A DNA stretch of 64,000 nucleotides from Microbispora siamensis (GTDB lineage Bacteria; Actinomycetota; Actinomycetes; Streptosporangiales; Streptosporangiaceae): contig NZ_BOOF01000044.1 in NCBI RefSeq assembly GCF_016863095.1, positions 1 to 64,000 on the forward strand, written 5' to 3'. A program made the translations under genes and the position numbers. Below are positions 17,844 to 26,878 of the stretch, piece by piece. The number at the start of each line of letters is the position of its first letter. Positions within the stretch are counted from its first letter, which is position 1. Below the pieces are notes generated by a model. It was not told where the DNA came from, ran no database searches, and was given only the letters and a program-made list of their open reading frames with translations.

Positions 17844-18743
17844 TCAGCTCTTCTTGAAGGACCAGACGCCGTCAGCCTTGATCGTGACGAGGATCGTTCC
17901 GTCGGGGAGCGGGACTTCACCGTGCCAACTGCCGATCTCGTTGATGAGCAGTTCCCTGCTCGACTCGGTCCAGGCCTCCACGATGAAGTTCTCGCTCCCC
18001 GAGTGCCGCGCGTTCACCGTCGTGAGGCCGGAGCTCTGCGGCGAGACGATGGCCACCTCGTCGCCCCGACCCGTGAGCGAGTCGCCAGACCAGACGCGGG
18101 CCATCGACAACGGCTTCAACGTGATCGTCCACGCCCCATCGGCCTGGATCTTCAGCGCGGCGGTCTCCTTGCCGTCGTCCTCGTTGAGCAGGACGCTCCC
18201 CTTGTAGTTGCCGATCTCGTTGACGATCGCGCCTTGCTCTGCGCCGCCGGAGTCGAGCGGGGAGACGATGAAGTTCGAGCCTCCGCGATGGGTGAGGGTA
18301 ACCAGCCATACAGCCGACCAGTCGCTCTTGCGCAGCTTGAGGACCTTCGCCCCGGTGCCGCCGTAGGTGCGTGGCTTGGGCTCCGGGTTGGGCGTCGAGG
18401 ATGGTTCTTCGCTCGCGCTGGTCTCCTCGGCCGACGTGGCGTTGGAGTCGGCCGGCGCGCTCGACTTGCGGGCCTTCGCGACGGGGCTCGTCGTGCTCGA
18501 CGTATTGGAGGCGAGGGAGCCGATGGTGGCCATGCAACCGAAGAGGAGGACGAACGGCAGCCCGATCACCAGTAGCCAGAAGACGGGCCCCTTGCCCTTC
18601 TTCCGGTGAGGGGGTGAGGGTTGCCAGGCGGGCGGCTGCTGAGCAGGCCCGCCGTACGGAGGCTGGTGGGGATGTCCGCCGTATGGGTGCTGGCCGGCGG
18701 GTGGTCCGTAGGGACCGTTCGGGGGGCTGGGCTGCTGGTGCAT
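17844..18743 (-). CDS. Membrane-anchored protein with a duplicated extracytoplasmic beta domain
   Basis: The 299-residue protein has a Pro/Gln/Gly/Tyr-rich cytoplasmic N-terminus (about 50 residues), one membrane helix (FWLLVIGLPFVLLFGCMATI), a Ser/Thr/Glu linker, then two copies of a domain of about 80 residues. The copies share (S)xNFIV, then (V/L)NEIGxxxGxVxL, then (L/V)xIxADGxWxxxxK. The repeat suggests a beta sandwich; the family is seen in actinomycetes as an uncharacterised domain. GGAG is eight bases before the ATG. A strong terminator follows, so it is a single-gene transcript. Function unknown. Confidence 0.82.
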   Translation of the reverse strand: MHQQPSPPNGPYGPPAGQHPYGGHPHQPPYGGPAQQPPAWQPSPPHRKKGKGPVFWLLVIGLPFVLLFGCMATIGSLASNTSSTTSPVAKARKSSAPADSNATSAEETSASEEPSSTPNPEPKPRTYGGTGAKVLKLRKSDWSAVWLVTLTHRGGSNFIVSPLDSGGAEQGAIVNEIGNYKGSVLLNEDDGKETAALKIQADGAWTITLKPLSMARVWSGDSLTGRGDEVAIVSPQSSGLTTVNARHSGSENFIVEAWTESSRELLINEIGSWHGEVPLPDGTILVTIKADGVWSFKKS

Positions 18744-19127
18744 GCCGTTACTCCAGAGGCTCGGGTTGCTCTGTGCGGTAGGGGACGTGCTCTCATCGGG
18801 GAGGGTTGGCGGCCGAGATTGGACCGTTGCAAAACCTCGTTGAGCGCCGCCCGGGAGCGCACGGAACGGGGGGAATGTCGGGAACGGGTCGAGTGCGGCC
18901 TGCTCGAGGCGTCCTCGACGGGCTGCTCGTCGAGGACGCCTGCCCTGACCCGATCGGCCGCAGGCGGGAAGTCGCCCTCGGCCGCCCAGTCGTAGAGCGG
19001 CGTGACACCAGGCGACACAACCACGGGCGTCGCTGCGGCGATTGCCTGGGGGACGCTCAGGGGCGCGTCGAGGGCGCGAGTCTGTGGCCGAAGGCCACGC
19101 GGTCACGTACGAGCGGTGCGGGCGGCC
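18744..19127. other. Intergenic region with strong stem-loop; possible gene debris
   Basis: The 384-base gap lies downstream of the racemase gene and upstream of the duplicated-domain gene. A minus-strand frame from about 19024 starts with plausible residues (VTPLYDWAAEGDFPPAADRV) but decays into Arg/Ser-rich text, so it may be a truncated gene. I cannot name it. Confidence 0.35.
18907..18941 (-). terminator. Strong inverted repeat, likely terminator downstream of the racemase gene
   Basis: AGGCGTCCTCGACG (18907-18920) and CGTCGAGGACGCCT (18928-18941) form an exact 14-bp stem with a seven-base loop. It lies about 190 bases past the racemase stop. Confidence 0.55.
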
Positions 19128-19820
19128 TCAGCCGAGCGCCAGTTCGGCGACCCGGCGGGCCAGCAGGCGGGCGGGATCGACGACGGGGACGGGGACGCGG
19201 GAGCCGTCCAGGGCCAGGACGATCTCGGTGCACGCGGCGACGACCCGCTCGGCGCCGCGGTCCGCGAGGGCGCGGGAGACCTCCTCGAGCGCTCGCCGGT
19301 GGGCCGGGCCCGCGGCGCCGCTCTTGACCGCGCCGATGGCCGCCATGACCCGCCGCTGGTCGGGCTCGCCCGGCTCGATCGCCGCGACGCCGCGACGCCG
19401 CAGCGCCTCCGCGTACAGGCCCGCGCGCAGCGTGCCCGACGTGGCGAGCACGCCCGCCGCGCGTACGCCGTCGGCGGCGAGGGCGTCGGCGGTGACCTCG
19501 ATGATGCTCGCCAGTTCCAGCCCGGCCTCGTCCGCGAGGCGGGGGACGAACGCGTGGGCGGTGTTGCACGGCACGGCGAGCACCTGGCACCCGGCCCGTT
19601 TCAGGCCCTCGATGCCGCGTCGCAGGTAGGGGGTCGGGTCCTCGCCGTCGCCGACCAGGCTCAGGGAGCGGTCGGGGACGCGGGGGTCGCCCCAGATGAC
19701 GACGGGTACGTGCCCCTGGTCGCAGGTCGCCGGCGTCTCCTCCACGAGCTTGCCGTAGAAGTCGACCGTGGCCGCCGGTCCCATGCCGCCCAGGACGCCG
19801 ACCAGACGGGCTCCGCTCAC
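19128..19820 (-). CDS. Aspartate/glutamate racemase family protein
   Basis: The 230-residue protein begins LVGVLGGMGPAATVDFYGKL, the signature of the Asp/Glu racemase (RacD/YgeA) family. The two catalytic cysteines are in VPCNTAH and AACTEI, so it is probably an active PLP-independent racemase interconverting D- and L-Asp or Glu. GTG at 19820 is chosen because GGAGG is five bases upstream; the longer frame adds an Arg-rich prefix. It is divergent from the double Lrp-type regulator, which may control it. Confidence 0.88.
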   Translation of the reverse strand: MSGARLVGVLGGMGPAATVDFYGKLVEETPATCDQGHVPVVIWGDPRVPDRSLSLVGDGEDPTPYLRRGIEGLKRAGCQVLAVPCNTAHAFVPRLADEAGLELASIIEVTADALAADGVRAAGVLATSGTLRAGLYAEALRRRGVAAIEPGEPDQRRVMAAIGAVKSGAAGPAHRRALEEVSRALADRGAERVVAACTEIVLALDGSRVPVPVVDPARLLARRVAELALG

Positions 19821-20024
19821 CGGCCGCCTCCGGCCGCGCCGCGGACCCGCCGGGTGCCGCAGAACCGAGACATCGAGATTCGTCCTCATCCCTCGTGCCG
19901 TCCCGAAAGGCCCCTTCGCGCCCGGAAGTCCGGACGGCCGGCCGGGACGGCTGCCCGCACAAGGATCGATCTATAAGGTGATTTCGGCGTACGAACGCAG
20001 CAAACAGCCATTGAAGGGGTGATT

Positions 20025-21065
20025 GTGCAGGATTCCGGCACAGAGTCGCCTCGGTTGCTGTCGGAGGCCGACCTCGAACTGATCGACGCGCTCCAGATCA
20101 ACCCGCGCGCGAGCTGGGTGGACATCGGGGCGGCGATCGGCGCCGATCCGGTGACGGCCGCGCGGCGCTGGCAGCGGCTGAACGCCTCGGGCGAGGCGTG
20201 GACCACCGTCGCCCTCGGGCAGCGCCAGATGCACGCGATGAGCATGGCGTTCCTGGAGATCGACTGCGAGGCGGGAGCCGCGGTCGAGGTGGCGGAGCGG
20301 CTCGCCACGGCCGGCCACCTCATCACCGTGCAGCACGTCGCCGGGGGCCACGACCTGTTCGTGATCGCCGTGGCCGCGTCGATGCCGGCGCTGGCGGACT
20401 ACCTGCTCACGGACCTGCCGCGGGTGCCGGGCGTGGCGAAGGTGCGCACCCACGTCGCGACGCGCGTCTTCGAGGCCTCGTGCCGCTGGCGGCTGCGGGT
20501 GCTGCCCCCTCGTGCGGCGGCCGCGCTGGTGCGGCGGCCCGGCCCGCCGGAGTCGACGCGGCGGATGGACGCGCTCGACCGCCTGCTGTTCAAGGCCCTG
20601 CTCGCGGACGGCCGGGCCGGTTACTCCGAGCTGGCCCGGACCGTCGGCGCGTCCGAGCGCACGGTGCAGCGCAGGCTGTCGCGGCTGGTCGCGACGGGCG
20701 ACATCGACTTCCGCTGCGATCTCGCGCGCTCGCAGGCGGGCTGGCACTCCTCGGCGATCCTGTGGCTGCGGATGCCGGACGGCCGGTTGGAGGAGACGGG
20801 CCGGGCGCTGCTCGGCTGGCCGGAGACGCGCACCTGCGCGGCGCTCGCGGGCAGCCGCAACATGCTCCTCACCGTGGGTCTGCACGGAGTCTCGGACCTG
20901 CATCCGCTGGTGGTCCGCTTGGAGGAGCGGTTCCCCCACGTCAGCGTCGCCGACCGGCAGATCGTGCTGCGGCAGACCAAGCTGTACGGCCGGGTTCTCG
21001 ACCGGCTGGGCCGCTGCACGGCCGTCGTCCCGGTGGACCCGTGGACCCTGCCGCCGCACGCCTGA
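20025..21065 (+). CDS. Lrp/AsnC-family regulator with two fused copies of the Lrp unit
   Basis: The 346-residue protein contains two Lrp-type units in tandem. The first has a winged helix (LSEADLELIDALQINPRASW onward, about residues 12-60) and a RAM sensor domain. The second has a clearer HTH (LDRLLFKALLADGRAGYSEL, then VGASERTVQRRLSRL, about residues 182-230) and a second RAM domain. Lrp proteins sense amino acids and act on transport and catabolism genes. It lies between a divergent racemase gene and a convergent amidase gene (gap 4 bases). GAAGGGG precedes the GTG at 20025; another GTG at 20019 is possible. Confidence 0.9.
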   Translation: MQDSGTESPRLLSEADLELIDALQINPRASWVDIGAAIGADPVTAARRWQRLNASGEAWTTVALGQRQMHAMSMAFLEIDCEAGAAVEVAERLATAGHLITVQHVAGGHDLFVIAVAASMPALADYLLTDLPRVPGVAKVRTHVATRVFEASCRWRLRVLPPRAAAALVRRPGPPESTRRMDALDRLLFKALLADGRAGYSELARTVGASERTVQRRLSRLVATGDIDFRCDLARSQAGWHSSAILWLRMPDGRLEETGRALLGWPETRTCAALAGSRNMLLTVGLHGVSDLHPLVVRLEERFPHVSVADRQIVLRQTKLYGRVLDRLGRCTAVVPVDPWTLPPHA

Positions 21066-21069
21066 AGAG

Positions 21070-22293
21070 TCAGCGGGGCTCGGGGACGCCGCCGCCCCGC
21101 GCCTCCCGGCAGAGCCCGGCGCGCAGGACGTCCGCCTCGCGGCGTCCCACCATCTGCAGGTCGCCGACCGCCAGCGCGGGCAGGCCGAGCGCGGACACGA
21201 CGGCGGTGAGGCGGCCGACCTCGCCGCGTACGGCGGCCTCGTCGCACCCGAAGCGGGGCGCGGGTCCGCCGAGCGTCGGCATGATCAGGAGATCGACCCC
21301 GGACATCTCCGCGGAGAACCGGGCCCGGATTGCGGCGAGCTCCTCGACCGCCCGCTGGTACTCCCGGTGGCCAATCCCCGCGGCGCCGTCCAGCTTCCGC
21401 CGCACCCCCTCGCTGTAGCTCTCGGCCGCCCTCGGATAGGTGGCCTCGTGCGTACGGCGGGCCTGCGCGCCCACGATCGTCCAGTACGGCGGGAGAATGT
21501 CGTACGGCAGAGCGATCTCGCGGACCTCGGCGCCGAGGTCCGCGAACTCCCCGGCCTGCGCGCACCCCTCGGCGACGCCGACGACCAGCCCCGGCAGCGA
21601 GTCCGGCGGCTCGACCGACTCGCCGGAGAGCACCCGCCACACCCGGGCGCAGTCGGCGACCGAGGTGGTCATCGGCCCGACGACGTCGAACATGGGGGCG
21701 AGCGGCGCCACGCCCTCGGACGGGACGGCGCCGGCTCCGGGGCGCAGGCCGACCACGCCGCAGCAGGCCGCCGGGATCCGTACGGAACCGCCGGTGTCGG
21801 TGCCGAGGCCGAACCGGGCGATGCCCGCGGCGAGCGCGGCAGCCGTGCCGCCGCTCGATCCGCCGGGAGACAGGTGGGCGTGGCGCGGGTTGCGCACGTC
21901 GCCCCAGTGGGGATTCTCGCTGGTGACACCCCAGGCGAACTCGTGCTGGTTCGCCTTGCCCACCAGCAGTGCCCCCGCGCGTTCCAGCGCCTCGACGCAG
22001 GCGGCGGTGGTCAGCGCCTCCTCGCTCCCGTACAGGGCGGAGCCGCGGGTCGTGGGAAGCCCGGCGATGTCGATCATGTCCTTGACGACGAACGTCCAGG
22101 CCCACAGCTCCGGCGGGACGTCGGGGGCGGGGCGATCCTGGCTCGCGAGCCGCTCGATGACCGGCTCGGCGCCGGCCTCGATGAGGATGGCGTGCTCGCT
22201 GTGCAGACGGATCGCCTCGGCGGACCGGGCGATCGCCGCCTCGCGTGCCGCGGCCGCCTCGGCGGATCCGATGATCGCCGCCTCGCGTCCCAT
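21070..22293 (-). CDS. Amidase-signature family hydrolase
   Basis: The 407-residue enzyme has the amidase signature Ser-cisSer-Lys arrangement: the lysine in FVVKDMIDIAG, the Gly/Ser-rich SPGGSSGG with the cis-Ser, and the nucleophile region GTDTGGSVRIPAA. It hydrolyses a carboxamide to acid and ammonia; the substrate is unknown. At about 400 residues it is shorter than GatA-type subunits (about 485), and no GatB/C is nearby. GGAGG precedes the ATG at 22293. It lies downstream of the LysR gene in the same direction, so may be co-transcribed with it. Confidence 0.92.
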   Translation of the reverse strand: MGREAAIIGSAEAAAAREAAIARSAEAIRLHSEHAILIEAGAEPVIERLASQDRPAPDVPPELWAWTFVVKDMIDIAGLPTTRGSALYGSEEALTTAACVEALERAGALLVGKANQHEFAWGVTSENPHWGDVRNPRHAHLSPGGSSGGTAAALAAGIARFGLGTDTGGSVRIPAACCGVVGLRPGAGAVPSEGVAPLAPMFDVVGPMTTSVADCARVWRVLSGESVEPPDSLPGLVVGVAEGCAQAGEFADLGAEVREIALPYDILPPYWTIVGAQARRTHEATYPRAAESYSEGVRRKLDGAAGIGHREYQRAVEELAAIRARFSAEMSGVDLLIMPTLGGPAPRFGCDEAAVRGEVGRLTAVVSALGLPALAVGDLQMVGRREADVLRAGLCREARGGGVPEPR

Positions 22294-22433
22294 GGCCGGG
22301 GACCTCCTCACGCCTGCTCCGGGAGCTGTCCGGTGGGGACGGCGCGGCGGTCCTCGCCGGCCGCGCCCACGATCCGGCAAATGGTGACAGATCCCCCGTT
22401 CCGCGTCGAGCCCCCGGGAATGCCGCCGTACGG

Positions 22434-23309
22434 TCAGACCGCGAGCGCGTCCAGCAGGGACAGCAGGCGGGCGGTCTCCCGCTCGGGGCGGGCGAGGGCG
22501 AAGATGCTGCGGCTGGTGTTCAGCCAGGGCACGTCGGCGACCACGACGCCCGGGCCGTGCCCGCGCAGCGCGAGGTCGGGAATGAGCGCGGCCCCCATCC
22601 CCGCCTCGATCATCGCCAGCGTGATCTTGAAGTCGTCGGAGTAGCCGGCCACCCGGGGGTGCAGGCTCCAGCGGGCGAACACGCCCTCGAAGAAGGAGGC
22701 GTCGCTACTGCCGGGGTGGTGCATGATCCACGGCAGGTCGACGAGCTGCTCGGCCCGGTACGGCGCCAGGTCGCCCCAGCGGGCGGGAAGGACGACCTTG
22801 TAGCGGTCCTCGGCGATCCAGCGGCGGCCCAGCGCCGACGGCCACGAGAGGCCGGAGTTCCCCACCTGGTAGACGATCGCCGCGTCCATCTCGCCTCCGG
22901 CGCCGAGACGCGGGATGAGCTGGGAGGACTCGCCGACGGTGACCCTGACGCCGGCCCGGTCCCTGTCCTCCATCCGCCCGAGCACGCCGGTCAGCATGTC
23001 GGCGAAGCTGGGGAAGATCCCCAGGTGGATCCGCCGCGAGCTGTTGCGGTGCACGGCCTGGACGGTGGCGATCATGCGTTCCATGTCGCCGAGCACGGTC
23101 GCCGCGTGCCTTGCCAGCACCTCGGCGGCGCTGGTGGGCAGCACGCTGTGCGCGGACCGCTCGAACAGCCGCACGCCGATCTGCCGTTCGAGCGCGGCCA
23201 TCTGCTGGGAGACGGCCGACGAGGTGTACCCCAGCCGGTTGGCCGCGGCGGCGAAGGAGCCGAGCTGAACCACCTCGCGCAGAGTGCGGAGGTGTTCCGG
23301 CTTGAGCAT
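22434..23309 (-). CDS. LysR-family transcriptional regulator
   Basis: The 291-residue protein has an N-terminal LysR winged helix-turn-helix (FAAAANRLGYTSSAVSQQMA, about residues 18-38) and a C-terminal periplasmic-binding-like effector domain with the DLPWIMHHPG segment. It is divergent from the amidohydrolase-ABC operon across 113 bases that contain a LysR-type T-N11-A box, so it probably activates that operon in response to a substrate or product. Confidence 0.93.
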   Translation of the reverse strand: MLKPEHLRTLREVVQLGSFAAAANRLGYTSSAVSQQMAALERQIGVRLFERSAHSVLPTSAAEVLARHAATVLGDMERMIATVQAVHRNSSRRIHLGIFPSFADMLTGVLGRMEDRDRAGVRVTVGESSQLIPRLGAGGEMDAAIVYQVGNSGLSWPSALGRRWIAEDRYKVVLPARWGDLAPYRAEQLVDLPWIMHHPGSSDASFFEGVFARWSLHPRVAGYSDDFKITLAMIEAGMGAALIPDLALRGHGPGVVVADVPWLNTSRSIFALARPERETARLLSLLDALAV

Positions 23310-23333
23310 CAGCGTTCCTTGCTCTCAGGGCTG

Positions 23334-23352
23334 CTAAATGTCGTGTTTATAG
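23334..23352. promoter_or_regulatory. LysR-type T-N11-A box in the divergent promoter
   Basis: CTAAATGTCGTGTTTATAG has imperfect dyad symmetry (CTAAA/TTTATAG) around a T-N11-A core, as LysR activators bind. It is the only A/T-rich symmetrical element in this intergenic space. Confidence 0.5.
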
Positions 23353-23422
23353 CGCTTCCGCCTTTTTTTCGCCACTCCTACAGTGATGGACCACCGTTCC
23401 CCGAACCCCTTTTGAGAGTCAC

Positions 23423-24991
23423 ATGAGCATCCGCGTGTACCGCAACGCCGCCATCCACACGGGAGCCGGCGGCACGCCACCCGCCCAGGCCATGGCCGTG
23501 GACGGCGAGACGCTGCTCGCCGTCGGCACGGAGGCGGAGGTACGCGAGGCCGCGGGCCCGGGAGCGGAGCTGATCGACCTGGACGGCGCCGCGGTGCTCC
23601 CCGGCCTCTACGACGCGCACATCCACACCGCGCAGTACGCCCAGAGCCTCGGCGCGGTGGACCTGCGCGACGTGCGGTCCCTGGACGAGGCCCTCGCCGC
23701 GGTGGCCGCGCACGCGGCGCGGCTGCGGCCGGGCGCCTGGCTGTTCGGCGGCCGGTGGAACAGCAACACCTGGGATCCGCCCGCCCAGCCGGACCGGTAC
23801 GCCCTCGACTCGGTCTGCCCGGACCTGCCGGTCGCGCTGCCCAGCGTGGACGGCCACACCGTGTGGGCCAACTCGGCCGCGCTGCGGCTGGCCGGTATCG
23901 ACGCGGGCACGCCGGACCCCGTGGGCGGCGAGATCGTCAGGGACGCGAGCGGGGAGCCCACCGGCATCCTGCGCGAGGCGGCCTCCTACCCGCTGCGCGA
24001 CCTCATGGTCTCCCCCGACCTGCGCGACCTGCTCCGCGCGGCGCAGGAGGAGCTGCTCGCGCTCGGCCTGACCAGCGTGCACGACATCGACGGCGAGGAC
24101 TGCCGGGCCGCCTACCTGGAGCTGCGCGACGCGGGCGAGCTGAAGCTGCGCGTCCACAAGGCGATCCCGATGGTCCACCTGGAGGCGGCGATCGCCGAGG
24201 GCCGCCGCACCGGGCAGGGCGACGACTGGTTCCGCACCGGCCCGGTGAAGATCTTCAGCGACGGGGCGCTGGGCTCGCACACCTGCCACATGAGCGAGTC
24301 CTTCGCCGGCGAGCACGGCAACACCGGCATCGCGGTCACGCCGTACGAGGAGCTGGTCGCGCTGTTCTCCCGGGCGGCGGGGGCCGGCATCGCCGTGGCG
24401 ACGCACGCGATCGGCGACCGGGCCAACCACCTGGTCATCAACGCGTACGAGGCGGTCGGCCCCACGCCCGGGCTGCGGCACCGCATCGAGCACGCCCAGC
24501 ACCTGCGGCCCGGCGACCTGGCGCGCATGGCGCGGCTCGGCATCGTCGCCTCGATGCAGCCTGTGCACTGCACCAGCGACATCGACCTGGTGGACCACCT
24601 GCTGGCCGGCCACGAGCTGGCCTCCTACGCCTGGCGGGGGATGCTGAACGTCGGCGTGGCGCTGGCCTTCGGCTCCGACGCACCCGTCGAGCACCCCAAC
24701 CCCTTCGCCGCGCTGTACGCCGCGGTGACCCGCACCCGGACCGACGGCACCCCCGTCGGCGGGTGGCAGCCGGAGCAGCGGCTGAGCATGGCCGAGGCCG
24801 TCACCGCCCACACCCTGGGCGCGGCCTACGCCGCGGGCGAGGAGGAGCGCAAGGGCGTCCTCGCGCCCGGCAGACTCGCCGATTTCATCGCGGTGGACAC
24901 CGACCCCTACCTGGAGTCGCCCGAGGCGGTGCTGCGCACCAAGGTTCTGACCACCGTCGTCGGCGGCGAGGTCCGCTGGCGGCGAATCTGA
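23423..24991 (+). CDS. Amidohydrolase (YtcJ/NfdA-like, amidohydrolase_3)
   Basis: The 522-residue enzyme belongs to the metal-dependent amidohydrolase superfamily. The N-terminal HxH pair is in LYDAHIHTA, later histidines occur in ATHAIGD and RIEHAQHL, and the catalytic Asp lies in AFGSDAPVEHPNP. YtcJ-like members hydrolyse N-substituted amides such as formamides; substrate not predictable. Its stop is 14 bases from the lipoprotein start, making it the first gene of a four-gene operon with an amino-acid-type importer. Confidence 0.92.
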   Translation: MSIRVYRNAAIHTGAGGTPPAQAMAVDGETLLAVGTEAEVREAAGPGAELIDLDGAAVLPGLYDAHIHTAQYAQSLGAVDLRDVRSLDEALAAVAAHAARLRPGAWLFGGRWNSNTWDPPAQPDRYALDSVCPDLPVALPSVDGHTVWANSAALRLAGIDAGTPDPVGGEIVRDASGEPTGILREAASYPLRDLMVSPDLRDLLRAAQEELLALGLTSVHDIDGEDCRAAYLELRDAGELKLRVHKAIPMVHLEAAIAEGRRTGQGDDWFRTGPVKIFSDGALGSHTCHMSESFAGEHGNTGIAVTPYEELVALFSRAAGAGIAVATHAIGDRANHLVINAYEAVGPTPGLRHRIEHAQHLRPGDLARMARLGIVASMQPVHCTSDIDLVDHLLAGHELASYAWRGMLNVGVALAFGSDAPVEHPNPFAALYAAVTRTRTDGTPVGGWQPEQRLSMAEAVTAHTLGAAYAAGEEERKGVLAPGRLADFIAVDTDPYLESPEAVLRTKVLTTVVGGEVRWRRI

Positions 24992-25005
24992 AGGAGCACC
25001 CCCCT

Positions 25006-25968
25006 TTGAACACCCGGATCCTCACCATGCTCGCCGTCGGCGGGCTGCTCACCGCGACCGCCGCCTGCGGCGCCCAGTCCCTGGACGCCGGCGGCTCCGG
25101 CGACTCCGGCGCGGCGGCCTCGGCGCCGGCCGTCGTCCTCGACCAGGCCCCCGCCGAGGAGAAGGCGGCCGACGTCATCAACGCCATCACCCCCGACCAG
25201 GAGCTCGCGGCCAAGGCGCCGGCGAGCCTGAAGTCCGGCGGCCTCAAGGTCGTCTCCTCGATCGGCTACCCGCCCATGGAGCTGTACGCGAGCGACGGCA
25301 AGACGCCGATCGGTTTCGACCCCGCCCTGGCGCGCGCCATCGCGAGGAAGCTCGGCGTCAAGGTGACCATCACCGACGAGGAGTTCAACTCGCAGATCCC
25401 CGGTGTGCTCACCGGCCGCTACGACTTCGTCATCTCCTCCATGAGCGACACGCCGGAACGGCAGGGCCAGGTCACCTTCGTCGACTACGTGCAGGCCGGC
25501 GCCGCGCTGCTGGTCAAGAAGGGGAACCCGGCGGGCATCACCGGGCCCGGAGACCTGTGCGGCAAGACGGTCTCCGTCGTCGACAACGGCTCCTCGATGG
25601 AGCTGGCCGAGAGCTACGACGCCGCCTGCAAGAAGGACGGCAAGCCCGCCGCGGACATCCTGAAGTTCCCCGGCGACACGGAAGCCATGCTCCAGGTGAG
25701 CAACGGCCGCGCGCAGGCGAGCGTCACCGACTACGTGGTCGCCGCGTACAAGGCGGCCGACCCCAAGCTCGCGATGGAGGCGATCAGCCTCGACGGGACC
25801 GCGAGCCCCTGGGGGATCGGGATGAAGCCGGACAACAAGCAGCTCATCGACTCCGTCAAGGGCGCACTCGACTCCCTCATCAAGAGCGGGGAGTACGGCA
25901 GGCTGCTCAAGGCGTGGAACCTGGACGCCCTGGCCGTCGAGTCGGCCGTGGTCAACGGCGGTAAGTGA
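25006..25968 (+). CDS. Polar amino acid ABC transporter substrate-binding lipoprotein (SBP family 3)
   Basis: The 320-residue protein has a lipoprotein signal ending LTATAAC, with the cysteine at about residue 21. The bound domain has family 3 features (IGYPPMELY, then GFDPALARAIARKLGVK, then RYDFVISSMSDTPER). The start is TTG at 25006, ten bases after AAGGAG; this adds the Arg needed ahead of the hydrophobic stretch, whereas the ATG at 25027 would give a weak signal. It delivers an amino acid or amide compound to the permease downstream. Confidence 0.92.
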   Translation: MNTRILTMLAVGGLLTATAACGAQSLDAGGSGDSGAAASAPAVVLDQAPAEEKAADVINAITPDQELAAKAPASLKSGGLKVVSSIGYPPMELYASDGKTPIGFDPALARAIARKLGVKVTITDEEFNSQIPGVLTGRYDFVISSMSDTPERQGQVTFVDYVQAGAALLVKKGNPAGITGPGDLCGKTVSVVDNGSSMELAESYDAACKKDGKPAADILKFPGDTEAMLQVSNGRAQASVTDYVVAAYKAADPKLAMEAISLDGTASPWGIGMKPDNKQLIDSVKGALDSLIKSGEYGRLLKAWNLDALAVESAVVNGGK

Positions 25969-25969
25969 C

Positions 25970-26878
25970 GTGCGCACCGAACCGATCGCCGACGGGTCCG
26001 GCACGCCGGTCCCCGTCGCGCGCACTTGGCACTGGGGCCGCTGGCTCGCCGCGGCCGTCGCGCTCGTGGTCGCCGGCTGGCTGGCCTACCTGGTGGTGGT
26101 CAACCCGCGCCTGGACTGGGGCAAGGTCGCCGAGTATCTGTTCAACGAGCGGATCCTGTCCGGCGTCTGGGTCACCATCGAGATCTCCGTGCTGGCGACG
26201 GCACTCGGGCTGGTGCTCGGCGTCCTGGTCGCGGTCATGCGCCTCGCGCACAACCCGGTGCTGAGCGGGCTGGCCACGTTCTACATCTGGTTCTTCCGCG
26301 GCACGCCGGTGCTGGTGCAGCTCATCTTCTGGTACAACCTGGCGTTCCTCTTCCCCGAGCTGGTGCTCAAGATCCCGTTCACGATGATCGGGCTCAAGTG
26401 GGACACCAACCAGGTGATGACCGGCTTCACCTCGGCCATGCTGGGGCTGGGATTGAACCTGGCGGCGTACTTCGCCGAGACCGTGCGCGCCGGGATCCAG
26501 GCGGTGGACCGGGGCCAGACCGAGGCGGCGTACGCGCTGGGCATGACGCCGGCCAAGCGGATGCGGGTCATCGTGCTGCCGCAGGCGCTGCGCATCATCA
26601 TCCCGCCGACCGGCAACGAGTTCATCTCCATGCTGAAGACCACCTCCCTGGTGTACGTCGTCGCCGGGCACGACCTGATGACCAACGCCAGCCAGATCTA
26701 CAAGGCGAACAACCGGATCATGGAGCTGCTGATCGTGGCGAGCGTCTGGTACATGGTCATGACCGCCGTGGCGACCTTCCTGCAGGGACGGCTGGAACGC
26801 CGCTTCGGCTCCGACGCCGTACGGCTGGTGCGCGGCGGCGGGGTCGCGGCCCGGGTCCTGCCGAAGGTGGCCGCGTGA
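25970..26878 (+). CDS. Polar amino acid ABC transporter permease
   Basis: The 302-residue protein has about six membrane helices and the HisMQ-type loop [20 protein letters not shown] that contacts the ATPase. SWVTIEIS-like text near residue 65 ([20 protein letters not shown]) matches the family start. The GTG start is one base after the lipoprotein stop. One permease gene is present, so the channel is probably a homodimer. Confidence 0.94.
   Translation: MRTEPIADGSGTPVPVARTWHWGRWLAAAVALVVAGWLAYLVVVNPRLDWGKVAEYLFNERILSGVWVTIEISVLATALGLVLGVLVAVMRLAHNPVLSGLATFYIWFFRGTPVLVQLIFWYNLAFLFPELVLKIPFTMIGLKWDTNQVMTGFTSAMLGLGLNLAAYFAETVRAGIQAVDRGQTEAAYALGMTPAKRMRVIVLPQALRIIIPPTGNEFISMLKTTSLVYVVAGHDLMTNASQIYKANNRIMELLIVASVWYMVMTAVATFLQGRLERRFGSDAVRLVRGGGVAARVLPKVAA

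Noticed and set aside
17399-17920. Minus-strand ORF running through tRNA-Leu
   Set aside because: Its C-terminus (EGGLEPPCPSLGTSTS) is simply the reverse-translated tRNA, a well-known annotation artefact.
18566-19024. Minus-strand ORF upstream of the duplicated-domain protein
   Set aside because: The first 30 residues look plausible but the rest does not. I report it only as possible debris in the intergenic entry.
19971-21059. Minus-strand frame opposite the Lrp-type gene
   Set aside because: Composition is Arg/His/Gln-rich and it spans the divergent promoter; the plus strand has two clear Lrp units.
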